Source: DATHTC01 sp035456465
GTDB taxonomy: Bacteria; Actinomycetota; Thermoleophilia; Gaiellales; Gaiellaceae
DNA: 45,268 bases
Assembly: GCA_035456465.1 (NCBI GenBank)
Contig: DATIDD010000066.1
Location: 1-45,268, forward strand
Reading direction: 5' to 3'
Made by a program: the position numbers and the translations under genes. The notes beneath the pieces were generated by a model that saw only the letters and a list, made by a program, of their open reading frames with translations, searched no databases and was not told the origin of the DNA. Below, piece after piece: positions 7,037-15,279 of this stretch (positions are counted from its first letter, which is position 1; every line of letters begins with the position of its first letter).

Positions 7037-7495
7037 GTGTCGGCGCCCACCGCCCGTCCGCGCGCCGACTTCCAGTCGCGCTGGCTCCCGGCGATCGCCT
7101 GGGCGTGCGCGATGTTCGTCTTCTCCGGCATCCCGAGCCTCGGAACCGGGCTCGGCACCTGGGACCTCGTGCTGCGCAAGCTGGCGCACGCGACCGAGTA
7201 CGCCGTCCTCGTCGTGCTGCTGACGCGCGCGGTCGCGTCCGCGCCCGCGTTCGCCCTCGCGCTCGCGTTCGCGCTGTCGGACGAGCTGCACCAGCATTTC
7301 GTCCCCGGCCGCGCCGCGAAGCCGCTCGACGTGGCGATCGACGCGGCCGGCGCCCTGGTCGGCCTGCTGGTCGCGCGGCGCCTCCGCGGCGATCGTCTAG
7401 CATCGCCGCGATGGAGCAGAAGGATCTCTCGGACCGGCAGTTCGAAGCGCTCCTCGCCCGGCTCGACACGATCGCGGCCGAGCTCACGCGGCTGA
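7037..7495 (+). CDS. VanZ-like family membrane protein
   Basis: A 152-residue protein with about four hydrophobic segments. The motifs LRKLAHATEYAVLVVLL, then SDELHQHFVPGR and DVAIDAAGALVG, are those of the VanZ-like family, whose biochemical role is mostly unknown. The GTG start at 7037 was chosen because TACCAT lies six bases upstream, as in other genes here. An in-frame ATG at 7010 would add nine residues. The last 28 or so residues (after ARRLRGD) overlap the next gene in another frame by 85 bp and are Arg/Ser-rich, so this tail may not matter for function. Confidence 0.82.
   Translation: MSAPTARPRADFQSRWLPAIAWACAMFVFSGIPSLGTGLGTWDLVLRKLAHATEYAVLVVLLTRAVASAPAFALALAFALSDELHQHFVPGRAAKPLDVAIDAAGALVGLLVARRLRGDRLASPRWSRRISRTGSSKRSSPGSTRSRPSSRG
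7398..7403 (+). promoter_or_regulatory. Candidate -10 box of the 73-residue protein gene
   Basis: TAGCAT lies seven bases before the ATG at 7411. No Shine-Dalgarno is present, consistent with a leaderless transcript starting inside the VanZ-like frame. Confidence 0.45.
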
Positions 7496-7632
7496 ACCGT
7501 CGGGTCGAGGCGGAGGAGGGCTTCCTCCGGATCGCCGCCGAGCTGCGCACGCTGAACGAGTCGCTGCAGGCGCTCGCCTACGCCGCGCTCGGGCAGAGCG
7601 GCCCCTCGGTCCGGCGCCGCCGGACGGGCTGA
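7411..7632 (+). CDS. Small helical (coiled-coil-like) hypothetical protein, 73 residues
   Basis: I recognise no family. The product is acidic/basic-rich and strongly helical, with heptad-like Leu spacing (FEALLARLDTIAAELTRLN and ELRTLNESLQALAYAAL). It has no membrane segment and ends in an Arg-rich tail. Third codon positions are almost all G or C, which supports real coding despite the 85-bp overlap with the VanZ-like frame. It is convergent with the PQQ dehydrogenase gene. Confidence 0.65.
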   Translation: MEQKDLSDRQFEALLARLDTIAAELTRLNRRVEAEEGFLRIAAELRTLNESLQALAYAALGQSGPSVRRRRTG

Positions 7633-7655
7633 CGCCCGGCGCCCGGGTCGACGGC

Positions 7656-8771
7656 TCAGCGGGCCAGGCGGTACACGGCGCCCTCGAGCGAGACGAGGTA
7701 GAGCTCGCCGCGGGCGTCCTCGCCGAACGAGGCGAGCCCGTCGACGCGGAACGGCTCCCGCCGGACGAGCGGCCTCGCGCCGCGCTTCAGGCTCCAGACG
7801 AGCCCGGAGCAGTAGTCGCCGTAGAAGTAGCGTCCCTTCGCCGCCGGCACGGCGCTCCCGCGGTAGACGAATCCGCCCGAGACCGAGCAACCGCTGTCGT
7901 GCGAGTAGACGGCGATCGGGCGGACGAGACGCCCGCGCCCGAACGGTTTCGACTCGAACGACGCGCGCCCCTCGAGCACGTCCCAGCCGTAGTTCTCCAG
8001 GCCGGGGCTCCGGCGCGGCAGGAAGTCGACCTCCTCCCAGGCGTTCTGACCGACGTCGCCGATCCACAGGTCGCCGGTCGTGCGGTCGAACGAGAACCGC
8101 CACGGGTTCCGCAGCCCCAGCGCCTCGATCCGCAGGCGCTTCGTGGCGACGTCGATCGAGAGGAGCTTGCCGAGCAGCGAGCTCATGCTCTGCGCCCGGT
8201 TCTCGGGGTCGCCCCCGGAGCCGCCGTCGCCCATGCCCACGTACAGGCGCCCGTCGGGCCCGAACGCGAGCTGGCCGCCGTTGTGGTTCGCGTACGGCTG
8301 CCGGACGAACAGCAGGCGCCGCGCGGTGCCCGGGAGCGCGACCCGCCCGTTCGAGCGGTACTCGACGACGTTCGTGTGCCCGTCCAGGTCGGTGTAGTCC
8401 ACGTAGAAGCGCCGGTTCGACGCGTACCGCGGATGGAAGGCGACCGAGAGCAGCCCCTGCTCGCCGCCGGAGCGGACGAGGGAGCGGATGTCGAGGAACG
8501 GCTCGTCGCGGAGCCTCCCACCCTCGAGCACGCGGATGCGGCCGGGCTGCTCGACCACGTACAGGCGGCCGGGCTCGCTGCGCGTGGCGGCCAGGTGCGT
8601 GGGAGAGTCGAGGCCGGACGCGACCCGGCGGATCGACAGCGCCTGCGGACCGGGCGCGGCAGGCACGGCCTGCGTCGCCGCCGGGGAGCCCTCGTCCCCG
8701 CCCGCGCAGGCGGCGCCGACACCCACCAGGACTGCGACTCCCGCGACGACCCCGGCGAGCGCGAGGCGCAT
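7656..8771 (-). CDS. PQQ-dependent sugar dehydrogenase family lipoprotein
   Basis: A 371-residue exported protein. The N-terminal hydrophobic signal is followed by GAACAGG, a possible but non-canonical lipobox around Cys22. The body is a six-bladed beta-propeller of the soluble glucose/sorbosone dehydrogenase family: GGEQGLLSVAFHP, YANHNGGQLAFGPDG, LYVGMGDGG and GLRNPWRFSFD are diagnostic. Such enzymes oxidise aldoses or related sugars outside the membrane using PQQ; the actual substrate is unknown. Its ATG overlaps the stop of the upstream RCK gene (ATGA, 8769-8772), so it is translated with two cytoplasmic RCK proteins, an odd pairing. Confidence 0.88.
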   Translation of the reverse strand: MRLALAGVVAGVAVLVGVGAACAGGDEGSPAATQAVPAAPGPQALSIRRVASGLDSPTHLAATRSEPGRLYVVEQPGRIRVLEGGRLRDEPFLDIRSLVRSGGEQGLLSVAFHPRYASNRRFYVDYTDLDGHTNVVEYRSNGRVALPGTARRLLFVRQPYANHNGGQLAFGPDGRLYVGMGDGGSGGDPENRAQSMSSLLGKLLSIDVATKRLRIEALGLRNPWRFSFDRTTGDLWIGDVGQNAWEEVDFLPRRSPGLENYGWDVLEGRASFESKPFGRGRLVRPIAVYSHDSGCSVSGGFVYRGSAVPAAKGRYFYGDYCSGLVWSLKRGARPLVRREPFRVDGLASFGEDARGELYLVSLEGAVYRLAR

Positions 8772-9433
8772 CAGGTCCGGATGAGCGCCTTCCGCAACTC
8801 GTCCTCCTGCCCCGGCTGGAGGATGGCCAGCACCTGGTCGCCCGGTTTGAGCTCGCTGTCGCCGCCGGCGATCTCCGCCTTCCCGTTGCGGACGATCGAG
8901 ATCACGCGCGCGCCGTCCGGGAGGCGGATCCGGCCGAGCCGCCTCCCCGCGCACGGGTCGTCCGAGCCGATCAGCACCTCGACGATCTCGAGGTTCTCCT
9001 TGCGCAGCTCGAGCAGCTGGACGAGGTCGTGCTCGGGCACCTCGTGCTCGACGAGCGCCATGATGCTGGCGGAGGCCGACACGGTCGGCGCGATCCCCAG
9101 CAGGTCGAAGTGCTTCTGGTTGCGAGGGTCGTTGACGCGGGCGATGACCTTGGCGACGCCGTAGCGCTCGCGCGCCACCTGGCAGATGACGATGTTGTCC
9201 TCGTCGTCGCCGGTGACGGCGATCACGACGTCGGGCGGCCGCTCGATCCCGGCGCGCTCGAGCACGTACAGCTCGGTCGAGTCGCCGTGGACGACCTGGT
9301 GCTCGAACTCCTCCTCGAGGCGCTCGTAGCGATCGCGGCGCTGCTCGATCAGCGTCACCTCGTGACCGTGGCGGAGCAGGCGACGCAGGACGCCGGTGCC
9401 GACCTTGCCGCCACCGCACACGAGCGCGTACAT
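8771..9433 (-). CDS. TrkA-like RCK_N + RCK_C potassium-transport regulator
   Basis: A 220-residue cytoplasmic protein. Residues 1-120 form a Rossmann RCK_N domain that begins MYALVCGGGKVGTGV, with an acidic residue after strand 2 (LIEQ). Residues about 140-220 form a RCK_C (TrkA_C) domain (GRIRLPDGARVISIVRNG, LKPGDQVLAIL). Single N+C units of this size gate Trk/Ktr-type K+ channels on NAD(H)/ATP binding. The ATG overlaps the stop of the preceding N-only paralogue, so the two are made together and may form hetero-oligomers. No channel subunit lies in this operon; trkH is 6 kb away. Confidence 0.88.
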   Translation of the reverse strand: MYALVCGGGKVGTGVLRRLLRHGHEVTLIEQRRDRYERLEEEFEHQVVHGDSTELYVLERAGIERPPDVVIAVTGDDEDNIVICQVARERYGVAKVIARVNDPRNQKHFDLLGIAPTVSASASIMALVEHEVPEHDLVQLLELRKENLEIVEVLIGSDDPCAGRRLGRIRLPDGARVISIVRNGKAEIAGGDSELKPGDQVLAILQPGQEDELRKALIRT

Positions 9434-9870
9434 CAGCGAGGCGCCTCCTCGAGCGCGCCGGCCGCGTCCGCGAACGTCAGCACCGAGTCGGTGAGCTGGT
9501 CGATCGCGGTCTGCGTCGGGCAGACCGTCTTCATCCCCTGCTGCGCGTAGAAGTGGGCGCGTGCGGGATCGAGGATGCGGACGACGACGAGGGGCACCTC
9601 GAAGCGCTTGCGGGCGACCTGGCCGACGACGATGTTCGTGTTGTCCCCGTTCGTGGCCACGACGACGGCGTCGGCGTCGGCGATCCCCGCCTGCTCGAGC
9701 ACGTTCGCGTCCATGCCGTGGCCGACGACGAACGCGCCGTCCCAGCCGTCGCCGAGGCGGCCGAGCGCCTCCTCCTTCTCGTCGACGACGCTCACGGCCC
9801 ACCCGAGGGCGGCCAGGCGCTTGGCAACGCTCGACCCCACCCTGCCGCAGCCGACCACGAGGGCCTTCAT
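9433..9870 (-). CDS. Short RCK_N-only TrkA-like protein
   Basis: A 145-residue protein consisting only of the NAD-binding RCK_N domain: MKALVVGCGRVGSSVAKRL with GxGxxG, then VVDEKEEAL and VVATNGDNTNIVVGQVARK. The RCK_C domain is absent and the protein ends soon after the Rossmann core. It is the first gene of a three-gene coupled unit with the 220-residue RCK protein and the PQQ dehydrogenase. A TACGCT box seven bases before the ATG suggests a leaderless mRNA. It is probably a regulatory partner of the larger RCK protein. Confidence 0.85.
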   Translation of the reverse strand: MKALVVGCGRVGSSVAKRLAALGWAVSVVDEKEEALGRLGDGWDGAFVVGHGMDANVLEQAGIADADAVVVATNGDNTNIVVGQVARKRFEVPLVVVRILDPARAHFYAQQGMKTVCPTQTAIDQLTDSVLTFADAAGALEEAPR

Positions 9871-9877
9871 GCCGATG

Positions 9878-9883
9878 AGCGTA
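9878..9883 (-). promoter_or_regulatory. Candidate -10 box of the RCK-RCK-PQQ operon
   Basis: TACGCT on the minus strand lies seven bases before the ATG at 9870. No Shine-Dalgarno is present, so a leaderless transcript is likely. Confidence 0.5.
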
Positions 9884-9899
9884 GCGGAGCCGGCGCGGC

Positions 9900-11786
9900 T
9901 CAGGCCTCCTCGAGCACCCCCTGCGGGAAGGCCACGACCAGCACCTCAGCCGGCGCGCGCCGGAGCACGTAGTCGACCGTCGGCGAGAAGAACCGCGACT
10001 GCCGCCGCCAGCGCGGCGCCGAGCCGAGCACGATCAGGTCGGCGCCGCGCGCTCGCGCGTCCTCGACGATCGCGCTTCCGATCGAGCGGGCGCGCACCAG
10101 GCTGCCGTCGATCTGGACGCCGAAGTCGGCGCCGAGGAGCCGTGCCTCGGCGAGCGACGCGGCGGCGCGCTCCTCGGCTTCGGGATCGTCGGCCTCGAGC
10201 GGGGCGTCGAGCGGGACGCGGATCACGTACAGCACCTCGACCGCGGCGCCGCTCTCCTGCGCGATCTTGATCGCCGTGGCGAGCATCTCCTCGCCGATCT
10301 CCCCGAGCTTCATCGGCACCAGGATGCGGCGGTACCGGCGCTCGGGGAGGCGCTGCTCGTCCGTCGAGACGACGCGCTCGGTGAGCCGCTCGCCGTGCGC
10401 GCGGCGGACGACCACGTAGAGGACGATGCCCGCGGCGAGCCAGACGGGGCCCGCGTACCGGGCGCCCGGGTGCGTCCACAGGGCGACGACGAAGACCGCG
10501 ACCGTCAGGACGAGGCCCAGCACGGCGCTCAGCGGGAGCACGCCGCGTCCGATGCGGACGCCGAGCGGCGCCTTGAACGGACGCCGCAGCTCCGGCCGCG
10601 TGAAGCGGAGGCGGATCACGGCCAGCTGGGCGGCGCCGAACGCGACGAGGACGCCGAAGCTGTAGAGGGACGCCAGCGTGAGCACGGTGTCCTCGTTCAC
10701 GACCGTCGCGCCGACGAGCAGCGCCGCGGCCACGACGCCGGCGGCGACGATCGCCTGCGGCGCGACGAGCGTGCGCCGGTGGAGGCGCCCGAAGGCGCGC
10801 GGCAGCTGGCCGTGCTCCCCGAGCGAGTACGCGAGGCGGGCGAAGCCGGAGATCGAGGTCGTCGCCGCGGCGAGCAGCACGAGGACGCCGGTGAGGCCGA
10901 CGTAGACGCGGAGCACGTCGCCGGCGCCGGCGGGGAGCTCCTTCCCGAGCTCGTCGACGATCCCCATCAGCGGTGCCCGCAGCCAGTCCTCGCCGAGCGC
11001 GGTGCTCCCGCCTCCGGCCGGGAAGGCCGACAGCCCGACGAGTCCGATCATGACGTAGACGGCGACGACCAGGCCGATCGCCGGGAACAGGCTCCGCGGC
11101 AGCGTGCGCCCCGGCCGCCGGGTTTCCTCGGCGAGGTTCGCGACTGTCTCGAGTCCGGTGTAGGCGAGCAGGGCGAGCGGCAACGCGAACGCGATCTCGT
11201 CCCAGGCGGGCGCCGTTCCGAGGTCGGTGCCGAGCTCGAGCGCGTCCGGCGAGAACAGGAGCGCGAACCCGAGCCCGACGAGCAGCACCTGGGTCGAGAG
11301 GTCGACGATCGCGATCACGACGACGGCGCGGTAGAGGCGCGAGTGCCGGACGAGCCGGACCACGGTGATCGCGGCGATCACGCCGACGCCGAACACGGTA
11401 TCCCACGGCTCGTCGTACAGCTCGTCCACGCCGATCGCGACGCCGAGGTAGTGCGGGATGAACAGGGCCGAGAGCGCGATCACGATCAGGTAGTCCAGGA
11501 ACAGCGCCCAGCCGGTGACGAACCCGGCGAGGTCGTTGAATGCCTTGCGCACGAACGTGGCCGCACCGCCGGTCTCGCGGAACGCGGCCGTGCCCTCCAC
11601 GTACGACAGCGCGACGAGCCCGAAGTACGCGCCGGCCCCGAGCAGCACCGCAGGCGTGAACCCGAGCGCGTGCAGCGCGACCACGCCGAGCGCGAAGTAG
11701 AGCGACGAGGCGATCTCCCCGTAGCCGATCGCGAACAGCGCAGGCGCGTCGATCACCCGGCGGAGGCGGGGGAGCTTGCGGGCCAT
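9900..11786 (-). CDS. APC-superfamily permease with C-terminal USP-like domain (copy 1)
   Basis: A 628-residue protein. Residues 1-460 hold about 12 membrane segments of the amino acid/polyamine/cation (APC) fold, with the unwound first helix GYGEIASSLYFALGV and YTGLETVANLAEETRRPGR in helix 6. Residues about 480-628 form a universal-stress-protein-like domain (RRILVPMKLGEIGEEML, ADLIVLGSAPRW). The usual ATP-binding glycines (G-x2-G-x9-G-S/T) are missing here. The layout resembles KimA-type K+ importers and also amino acid permeases with USP tails. The nearby trkA and trkH favour K+ but do not prove it. It is a paralogue of the gene at 12009-13898. Confidence 0.85.
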   Translation of the reverse strand: MARKLPRLRRVIDAPALFAIGYGEIASSLYFALGVVALHALGFTPAVLLGAGAYFGLVALSYVEGTAAFRETGGAATFVRKAFNDLAGFVTGWALFLDYLIVIALSALFIPHYLGVAIGVDELYDEPWDTVFGVGVIAAITVVRLVRHSRLYRAVVVIAIVDLSTQVLLVGLGFALLFSPDALELGTDLGTAPAWDEIAFALPLALLAYTGLETVANLAEETRRPGRTLPRSLFPAIGLVVAVYVMIGLVGLSAFPAGGGSTALGEDWLRAPLMGIVDELGKELPAGAGDVLRVYVGLTGVLVLLAAATTSISGFARLAYSLGEHGQLPRAFGRLHRRTLVAPQAIVAAGVVAAALLVGATVVNEDTVLTLASLYSFGVLVAFGAAQLAVIRLRFTRPELRRPFKAPLGVRIGRGVLPLSAVLGLVLTVAVFVVALWTHPGARYAGPVWLAAGIVLYVVVRRAHGERLTERVVSTDEQRLPERRYRRILVPMKLGEIGEEMLATAIKIAQESGAAVEVLYVIRVPLDAPLEADDPEAEERAAASLAEARLLGADFGVQIDGSLVRARSIGSAIVEDARARGADLIVLGSAPRWRRQSRFFSPTVDYVLRRAPAEVLVVAFPQGVLEEA

Positions 11787-11841
11787 CAGTGGCCCACCCG
11801 GAGGGCGCTGAGCGCGTGGTGTGTCGCCGGATGCGCCACGA

Positions 11842-12012
11842 CTACGCCCTCGTCTGCACCCAGAGGCGGCCCGCGCCGGCGAGCACGAACAGCGCGCCGA
11901 GCAGGAACCCGGTCGCGCCGCCGCCGCGCGCGGCCGTGACGACGAGCATCACGACGCCGAGCAGCGCGATCAGCGCCGAGAGCACGAGCGTGGCGATCGC
12001 GTAGGCCCTCAC
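11842..12012 (-). CDS. Small two-helix membrane protein, 56 residues
   Basis: It begins at the GTG of a GTGA overlap with the stop of the upstream APC-USP gene (12009-12012) and ends with TAG at 11842. The sequence is two hydrophobic helices (IATLVLSALIALLGVVMLVV and GFLLGALFVLAGAGRLWV) joined by a short Gly/Arg loop. No family is recognised. Third codon positions are GC-rich and the start is coupled to a transporter gene. I therefore take it as real, possibly an accessory subunit of one of the two APC permeases it lies between. Confidence 0.6.
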   Translation of the reverse strand: MRAYAIATLVLSALIALLGVVMLVVTAARGGGATGFLLGALFVLAGAGRLWVQTRA

Positions 12013-13898
12013 GCGGCCTGCGCCCTCGCGGTGGCGACCATCACCCGGCAGGGCGCGTGCTTGAGCACGAAGTCGACGGTGTCCCCGAAGATCGCTCGCC
12101 GCCGCTCCCCCCGCGGCGCGCCGATGATCACGATCTCGGCGTTCCGCCGCACCGCCTCGTCGACGATCGCGCGGCCGGCCTTGCGAGCGCGGACGAGACG
12201 CGTGATCACGTCGACCCCGTACGAGTCGCCGATCGCCCGCGCCTCGTCGAGAACGGCATCCGCGCGCGCTTCCTCGTCCGGCAGCTCCGCGTCGAGCGGA
12301 AGGTTCAACGGCACCTCGACCACCGAGATCGCCACGATCCTCGCGCCGCGGTCGGACGCGAGCCGGGCCGCGACCTCCATCGCCTCCTCGGAGGGGCCGC
12401 CCTCGACCGCCGGGACGAGCAGCCGCGTGTACTCGACGGCGCCCGAGACCTCGAGCACGACCGGCGCGCGGACGGTGCGGCCGAGCGGCTCGTGGAGGAC
12501 TCCACGCCGGTAGGTGACGTACGTGGCGAACCCGATCGCGAGCCACGCGAGCCCCGCCCACCTCGTCGGCGCGTCCTGCACCACCACGACGACCCAGGCC
12601 GCTGCCGTCGCGATCCCGCCGAAGACCGCGAACAGGGGCCACTCGACGCCGCGGAAGCGCAGGTTGGGCCAGGCGCGGAACTGGAGCTCGTCGGACGGCT
12701 GGCGGACGCGCAGCGCGACCACGGCCGCGTGCGCGACGGTGAACGACAGCATCGCGCCGAACGAGTACATGGTCCCGAGGAATTCCGTCTGCCCCGGCAG
12801 CAGCACGAGGATCGAGACGAGCCCGGCGAAGACGACGAGCGACAGCCACGGCGTCTTGAAGCGGGGGTGCAGCCGGCGGAAGGCCTCCGGCAGCTGCCGG
12901 TAGCTCGCCATCGAGTAGGTGATCCGCGACGCCCCGATGATCCCGGCGTTCGTGGCGACGACGAGAATCGTCGCGGCGAGCAGGCCGACGTAGACCTCGA
13001 GCGTGTCGAGCGCCGGCCCGCCGATGCCGAGGTTGTCGACGAGGCCGAGGATCGGGTCGTTCTGGTAGCCGCCGTCCTCGGGCGGCAACGCGAGCCGCGT
13101 CGTCCGCTCGCCGTCGATCACCTCGACGGGCAGTGCCGACAGCGCCACGAGCGGCAGCGTGAAGTAGATCGCGAAGACGGCGACGGCGACCAGCCGGATC
13201 GACGCGGGGATGCTGCGCACGGGATCGCGCGCCTCCTCGGCGAGGTTCGAGACCGTCTCGATGCCCGTGTAGGCGATCATCCCGACCGGGATCGCGAGCA
13301 GGAACTGCGGCCACGTCGGCGTCGTGCCCCAGTCGACGTTGTCGACGAGCACGTCCGGGCTGAAGATCAGCACGAAGCCGATCAGCACGAGCAGGAGCTG
13401 CGTAGCGAAGTCGACGACGGCGAGGAAGATGTTGAGCGACGCCGCCTCCTTGATCCCGACGACGTTCAGGAGCACGAGGACGACGACCACGAGCGCGCCG
13501 CCGATGATGTCCCACGGGTTCTCCCGCAGCGGCTCCCAGAAGATCGAGAGGTAGTGCGGCACGAAGAACGCCGAGATCGCGATCGTGATCACGTAGTTCA
13601 GCATCTGGGCCCAGGCGGCGCCGAACGAGACGAGCTCGTTGAAGGCGTGCCGCGCGAAGCTCGACGAGCCGCCGGCCTCCGGGAAGCGCACGGTGCCCTC
13701 CGCGTAGGTCGCGGCCGTGGCGGCGAAGAACAGCCCCGCGATCACGAACACGAGCGGGGTCAGCCCCAGCGCGAACACGGCGGTGACGCCGAGCGCGTAG
13801 TAGATCGAGGAGCCCACGTTGCCGTAGGCGGTGGAGAAGAGCGCGGGGGTCCCGAGGACTCGCTCCAGGCCCTGCTGCCGGCGCCTCCGCCGTGGCAC
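12009..13898 (-). CDS. APC-superfamily permease with C-terminal USP domain (copy 2)
   Basis: A 629-residue protein with the same layout as the gene at 9900-11786. About 12 membrane segments (TAYGNVGSSIYYALGVT in helix 1, YTGIETVSNLAEEARDPVR in helix 6) are followed by a USP domain from about residue 475 (YTRLLVPAVEGGPSEEAMEVA, EIVIIGAPRGERRRAIFGDT). Here a degenerate G-x3-G-x8-G nucleotide motif remains, unlike in copy 1. The GTG start at 13898 has TAGAGT six bases upstream, suggesting a leaderless mRNA. It is transcribed divergently from trkA, 35 bp away. K+ or amino acid import are both possible; the context favours K+. Confidence 0.87.
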   Translation of the reverse strand: MPRRRRRQQGLERVLGTPALFSTAYGNVGSSIYYALGVTAVFALGLTPLVFVIAGLFFAATAATYAEGTVRFPEAGGSSSFARHAFNELVSFGAAWAQMLNYVITIAISAFFVPHYLSIFWEPLRENPWDIIGGALVVVVLVLLNVVGIKEAASLNIFLAVVDFATQLLLVLIGFVLIFSPDVLVDNVDWGTTPTWPQFLLAIPVGMIAYTGIETVSNLAEEARDPVRSIPASIRLVAVAVFAIYFTLPLVALSALPVEVIDGERTTRLALPPEDGGYQNDPILGLVDNLGIGGPALDTLEVYVGLLAATILVVATNAGIIGASRITYSMASYRQLPEAFRRLHPRFKTPWLSLVVFAGLVSILVLLPGQTEFLGTMYSFGAMLSFTVAHAAVVALRVRQPSDELQFRAWPNLRFRGVEWPLFAVFGGIATAAAWVVVVVQDAPTRWAGLAWLAIGFATYVTYRRGVLHEPLGRTVRAPVVLEVSGAVEYTRLLVPAVEGGPSEEAMEVAARLASDRGARIVAISVVEVPLNLPLDAELPDEEARADAVLDEARAIGDSYGVDVITRLVRARKAGRAIVDEAVRRNAEIVIIGAPRGERRRAIFGDTVDFVLKHAPCRVMVATARAQAA

Positions 13899-13904
13899 CG
13901 GCGG

Positions 13905-13910
13905 ACTCTA
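13905..13910 (-). promoter_or_regulatory. Candidate -10 box of the APC-USP operon
   Basis: TAGAGT on the minus strand lies six bases before the GTG at 13898. No Shine-Dalgarno is present, so a leaderless transcript is likely. Confidence 0.5.
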
Positions 13911-13933
13911 GCGATAGCCTCCGGCGGAATTCC

Positions 13934-15259
13934 GTGAAGATCGTCATCGTCGGTGCGGGGCAGGTGGGGTCGACGGTCGTGGAGGCGCTCCACGACGAGC
14001 ACGACCTGACGGTGATCGACCTCGAGCCGTCCCGGCTCGCCGCGATCTCCTACCGCTACGACGTGACCACGGTCGAGGGGAACGGGGCCAGCCGCAGCAT
14101 CCTCCAGGAGGCCGGGGTCGAGCGCGCCGACCTGCTCATCGCCTGCACCTCGCGGGACGAGTCGAACCTGATCGCGGCGATGTTCGCGAGGAAGCTCGCG
14201 CCGGAGACGAAGGTGGTCGTTCGGACGACCGACGAGGAGTACCTCGAGGTGTGGCGGGAGCGCCAGCTCGACGTCGACCTGATCGTCTCGTCCGAGCGCG
14301 AGACGGCGCACGCGATCTCGCGGATCATCGGCGTCCCCGCGGCGCGACAGACCGACGTGTTCGCCGACGGCCAGGTGCAGATCGTCGAGTTCGACGTCGA
14401 GCCGGCGGCGGGCGAGCTCATCGACGAGCCGCTGCGCGACGCCCCGATCCCGCGCGACTCGAAGGTCGCGTGCATCATCCGCGAGCAGCGGATGGTGATC
14501 CCGCGCGGCGGCGAGCAGCTGCGCGTGGGTGACCGCGTCATCGTGATCGGCTCGCCGCAGGCCGCGCGGGAGTGGAGCCGGATCATGTCCGCCGACCGCA
14601 AGCAGCGCGTCGACGACGTGGTGATCTTCGGCGCCGGCCGGATCGGCCTGTCCGTGGCCCGGATGTTGATCGCACAGCAGGTCCGGGTGCGGCTGATCGA
14701 GTCCGACGCCGAGCGCGCACGCGCCGTCGCGGCCAAGTTCCCGACCGCGCGGGTGTTCCACGCCACCGGCGTCGACCCGGACTTCCTCGAGCGGGAGCGG
14801 ATCGGCAACGCGCGCGCCGCGATCTTCGCGATGCGCGACGACGCCAAGAACCACTACGCGGCGACGCTCGCGAAGCTGCACGGCGTCGACTTCACGATCG
14901 CCGTCGTCCACGAGAAGATCTCCGAGGAGGTCTTCGAGGAGGCGGGAATCGACGTCGTCGTGAACCCGCGGCAGGTGACCGCCGAGGAGCTCGTCCGCTT
15001 CGCGCACGACCCCCGGACGCAGCAGGTGGCGATGCTCGAGGGCGACCGCTACGAGGTGCTCGACGTGCGCGTGCGACCGGAGAGCGAGCTCGCGAACCGG
15101 CGCTTCGGCGACATGCCGATCACTGGCGCGCTGATCGGCGCCGTGATCCGCTCCGGCCGCGCGATCTTCCCGCACCGCGACGACGTGCTCGAGCCTGGCG
15201 ACCGCGTGATCGTGTTCAGCGAGTCGGAGCGGGCGGCCGAGGTCGAGCGGACCCTGTGA
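13934..15259 (+). CDS. trkA: Trk potassium uptake regulatory protein TrkA
   Basis: A 441-residue protein with the full tandem TrkA layout RCK_N-RCK_C-RCK_N-RCK_C. The two NAD-binding motifs are VIVGAGQVGS near residue 5 and VIFGAGRIGLS near residue 235. RCK_C signatures include LRVGDRVIVIGSP and LEPGDRVIVFSES. It is the cytosolic NAD(H)/ATP-sensing ring that gates TrkH, encoded 20 bp downstream. I chose GTG at 13934 because it directly precedes the first beta strand (VKIVIVGAG). The in-frame extension upstream overlaps the divergent permease start and matches nothing in the family. Confidence 0.94.
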   Translation: MKIVIVGAGQVGSTVVEALHDEHDLTVIDLEPSRLAAISYRYDVTTVEGNGASRSILQEAGVERADLLIACTSRDESNLIAAMFARKLAPETKVVVRTTDEEYLEVWRERQLDVDLIVSSERETAHAISRIIGVPAARQTDVFADGQVQIVEFDVEPAAGELIDEPLRDAPIPRDSKVACIIREQRMVIPRGGEQLRVGDRVIVIGSPQAAREWSRIMSADRKQRVDDVVIFGAGRIGLSVARMLIAQQVRVRLIESDAERARAVAAKFPTARVFHATGVDPDFLERERIGNARAAIFAMRDDAKNHYAATLAKLHGVDFTIAVVHEKISEEVFEEAGIDVVVNPRQVTAEELVRFAHDPRTQQVAMLEGDRYEVLDVRVRPESELANRRFGDMPITGALIGAVIRSGRAIFPHRDDVLEPGDRVIVFSESERAAEVERTL

Positions 15260-15279
15260 CCCCGGCCGCCGTGAGCTAG

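Noticed and set aside
7633..7655. CCCGG-CGC-CCGGG inverted repeat between convergent genes
   Set aside because: Only five base pairs and no T-run; expected by chance in this composition.
13899..13933. c-di-AMP riboswitch or other leader before the Trk/APC genes
   Set aside because: The whole divergent intergenic region is 35 bp, too short for such an element.
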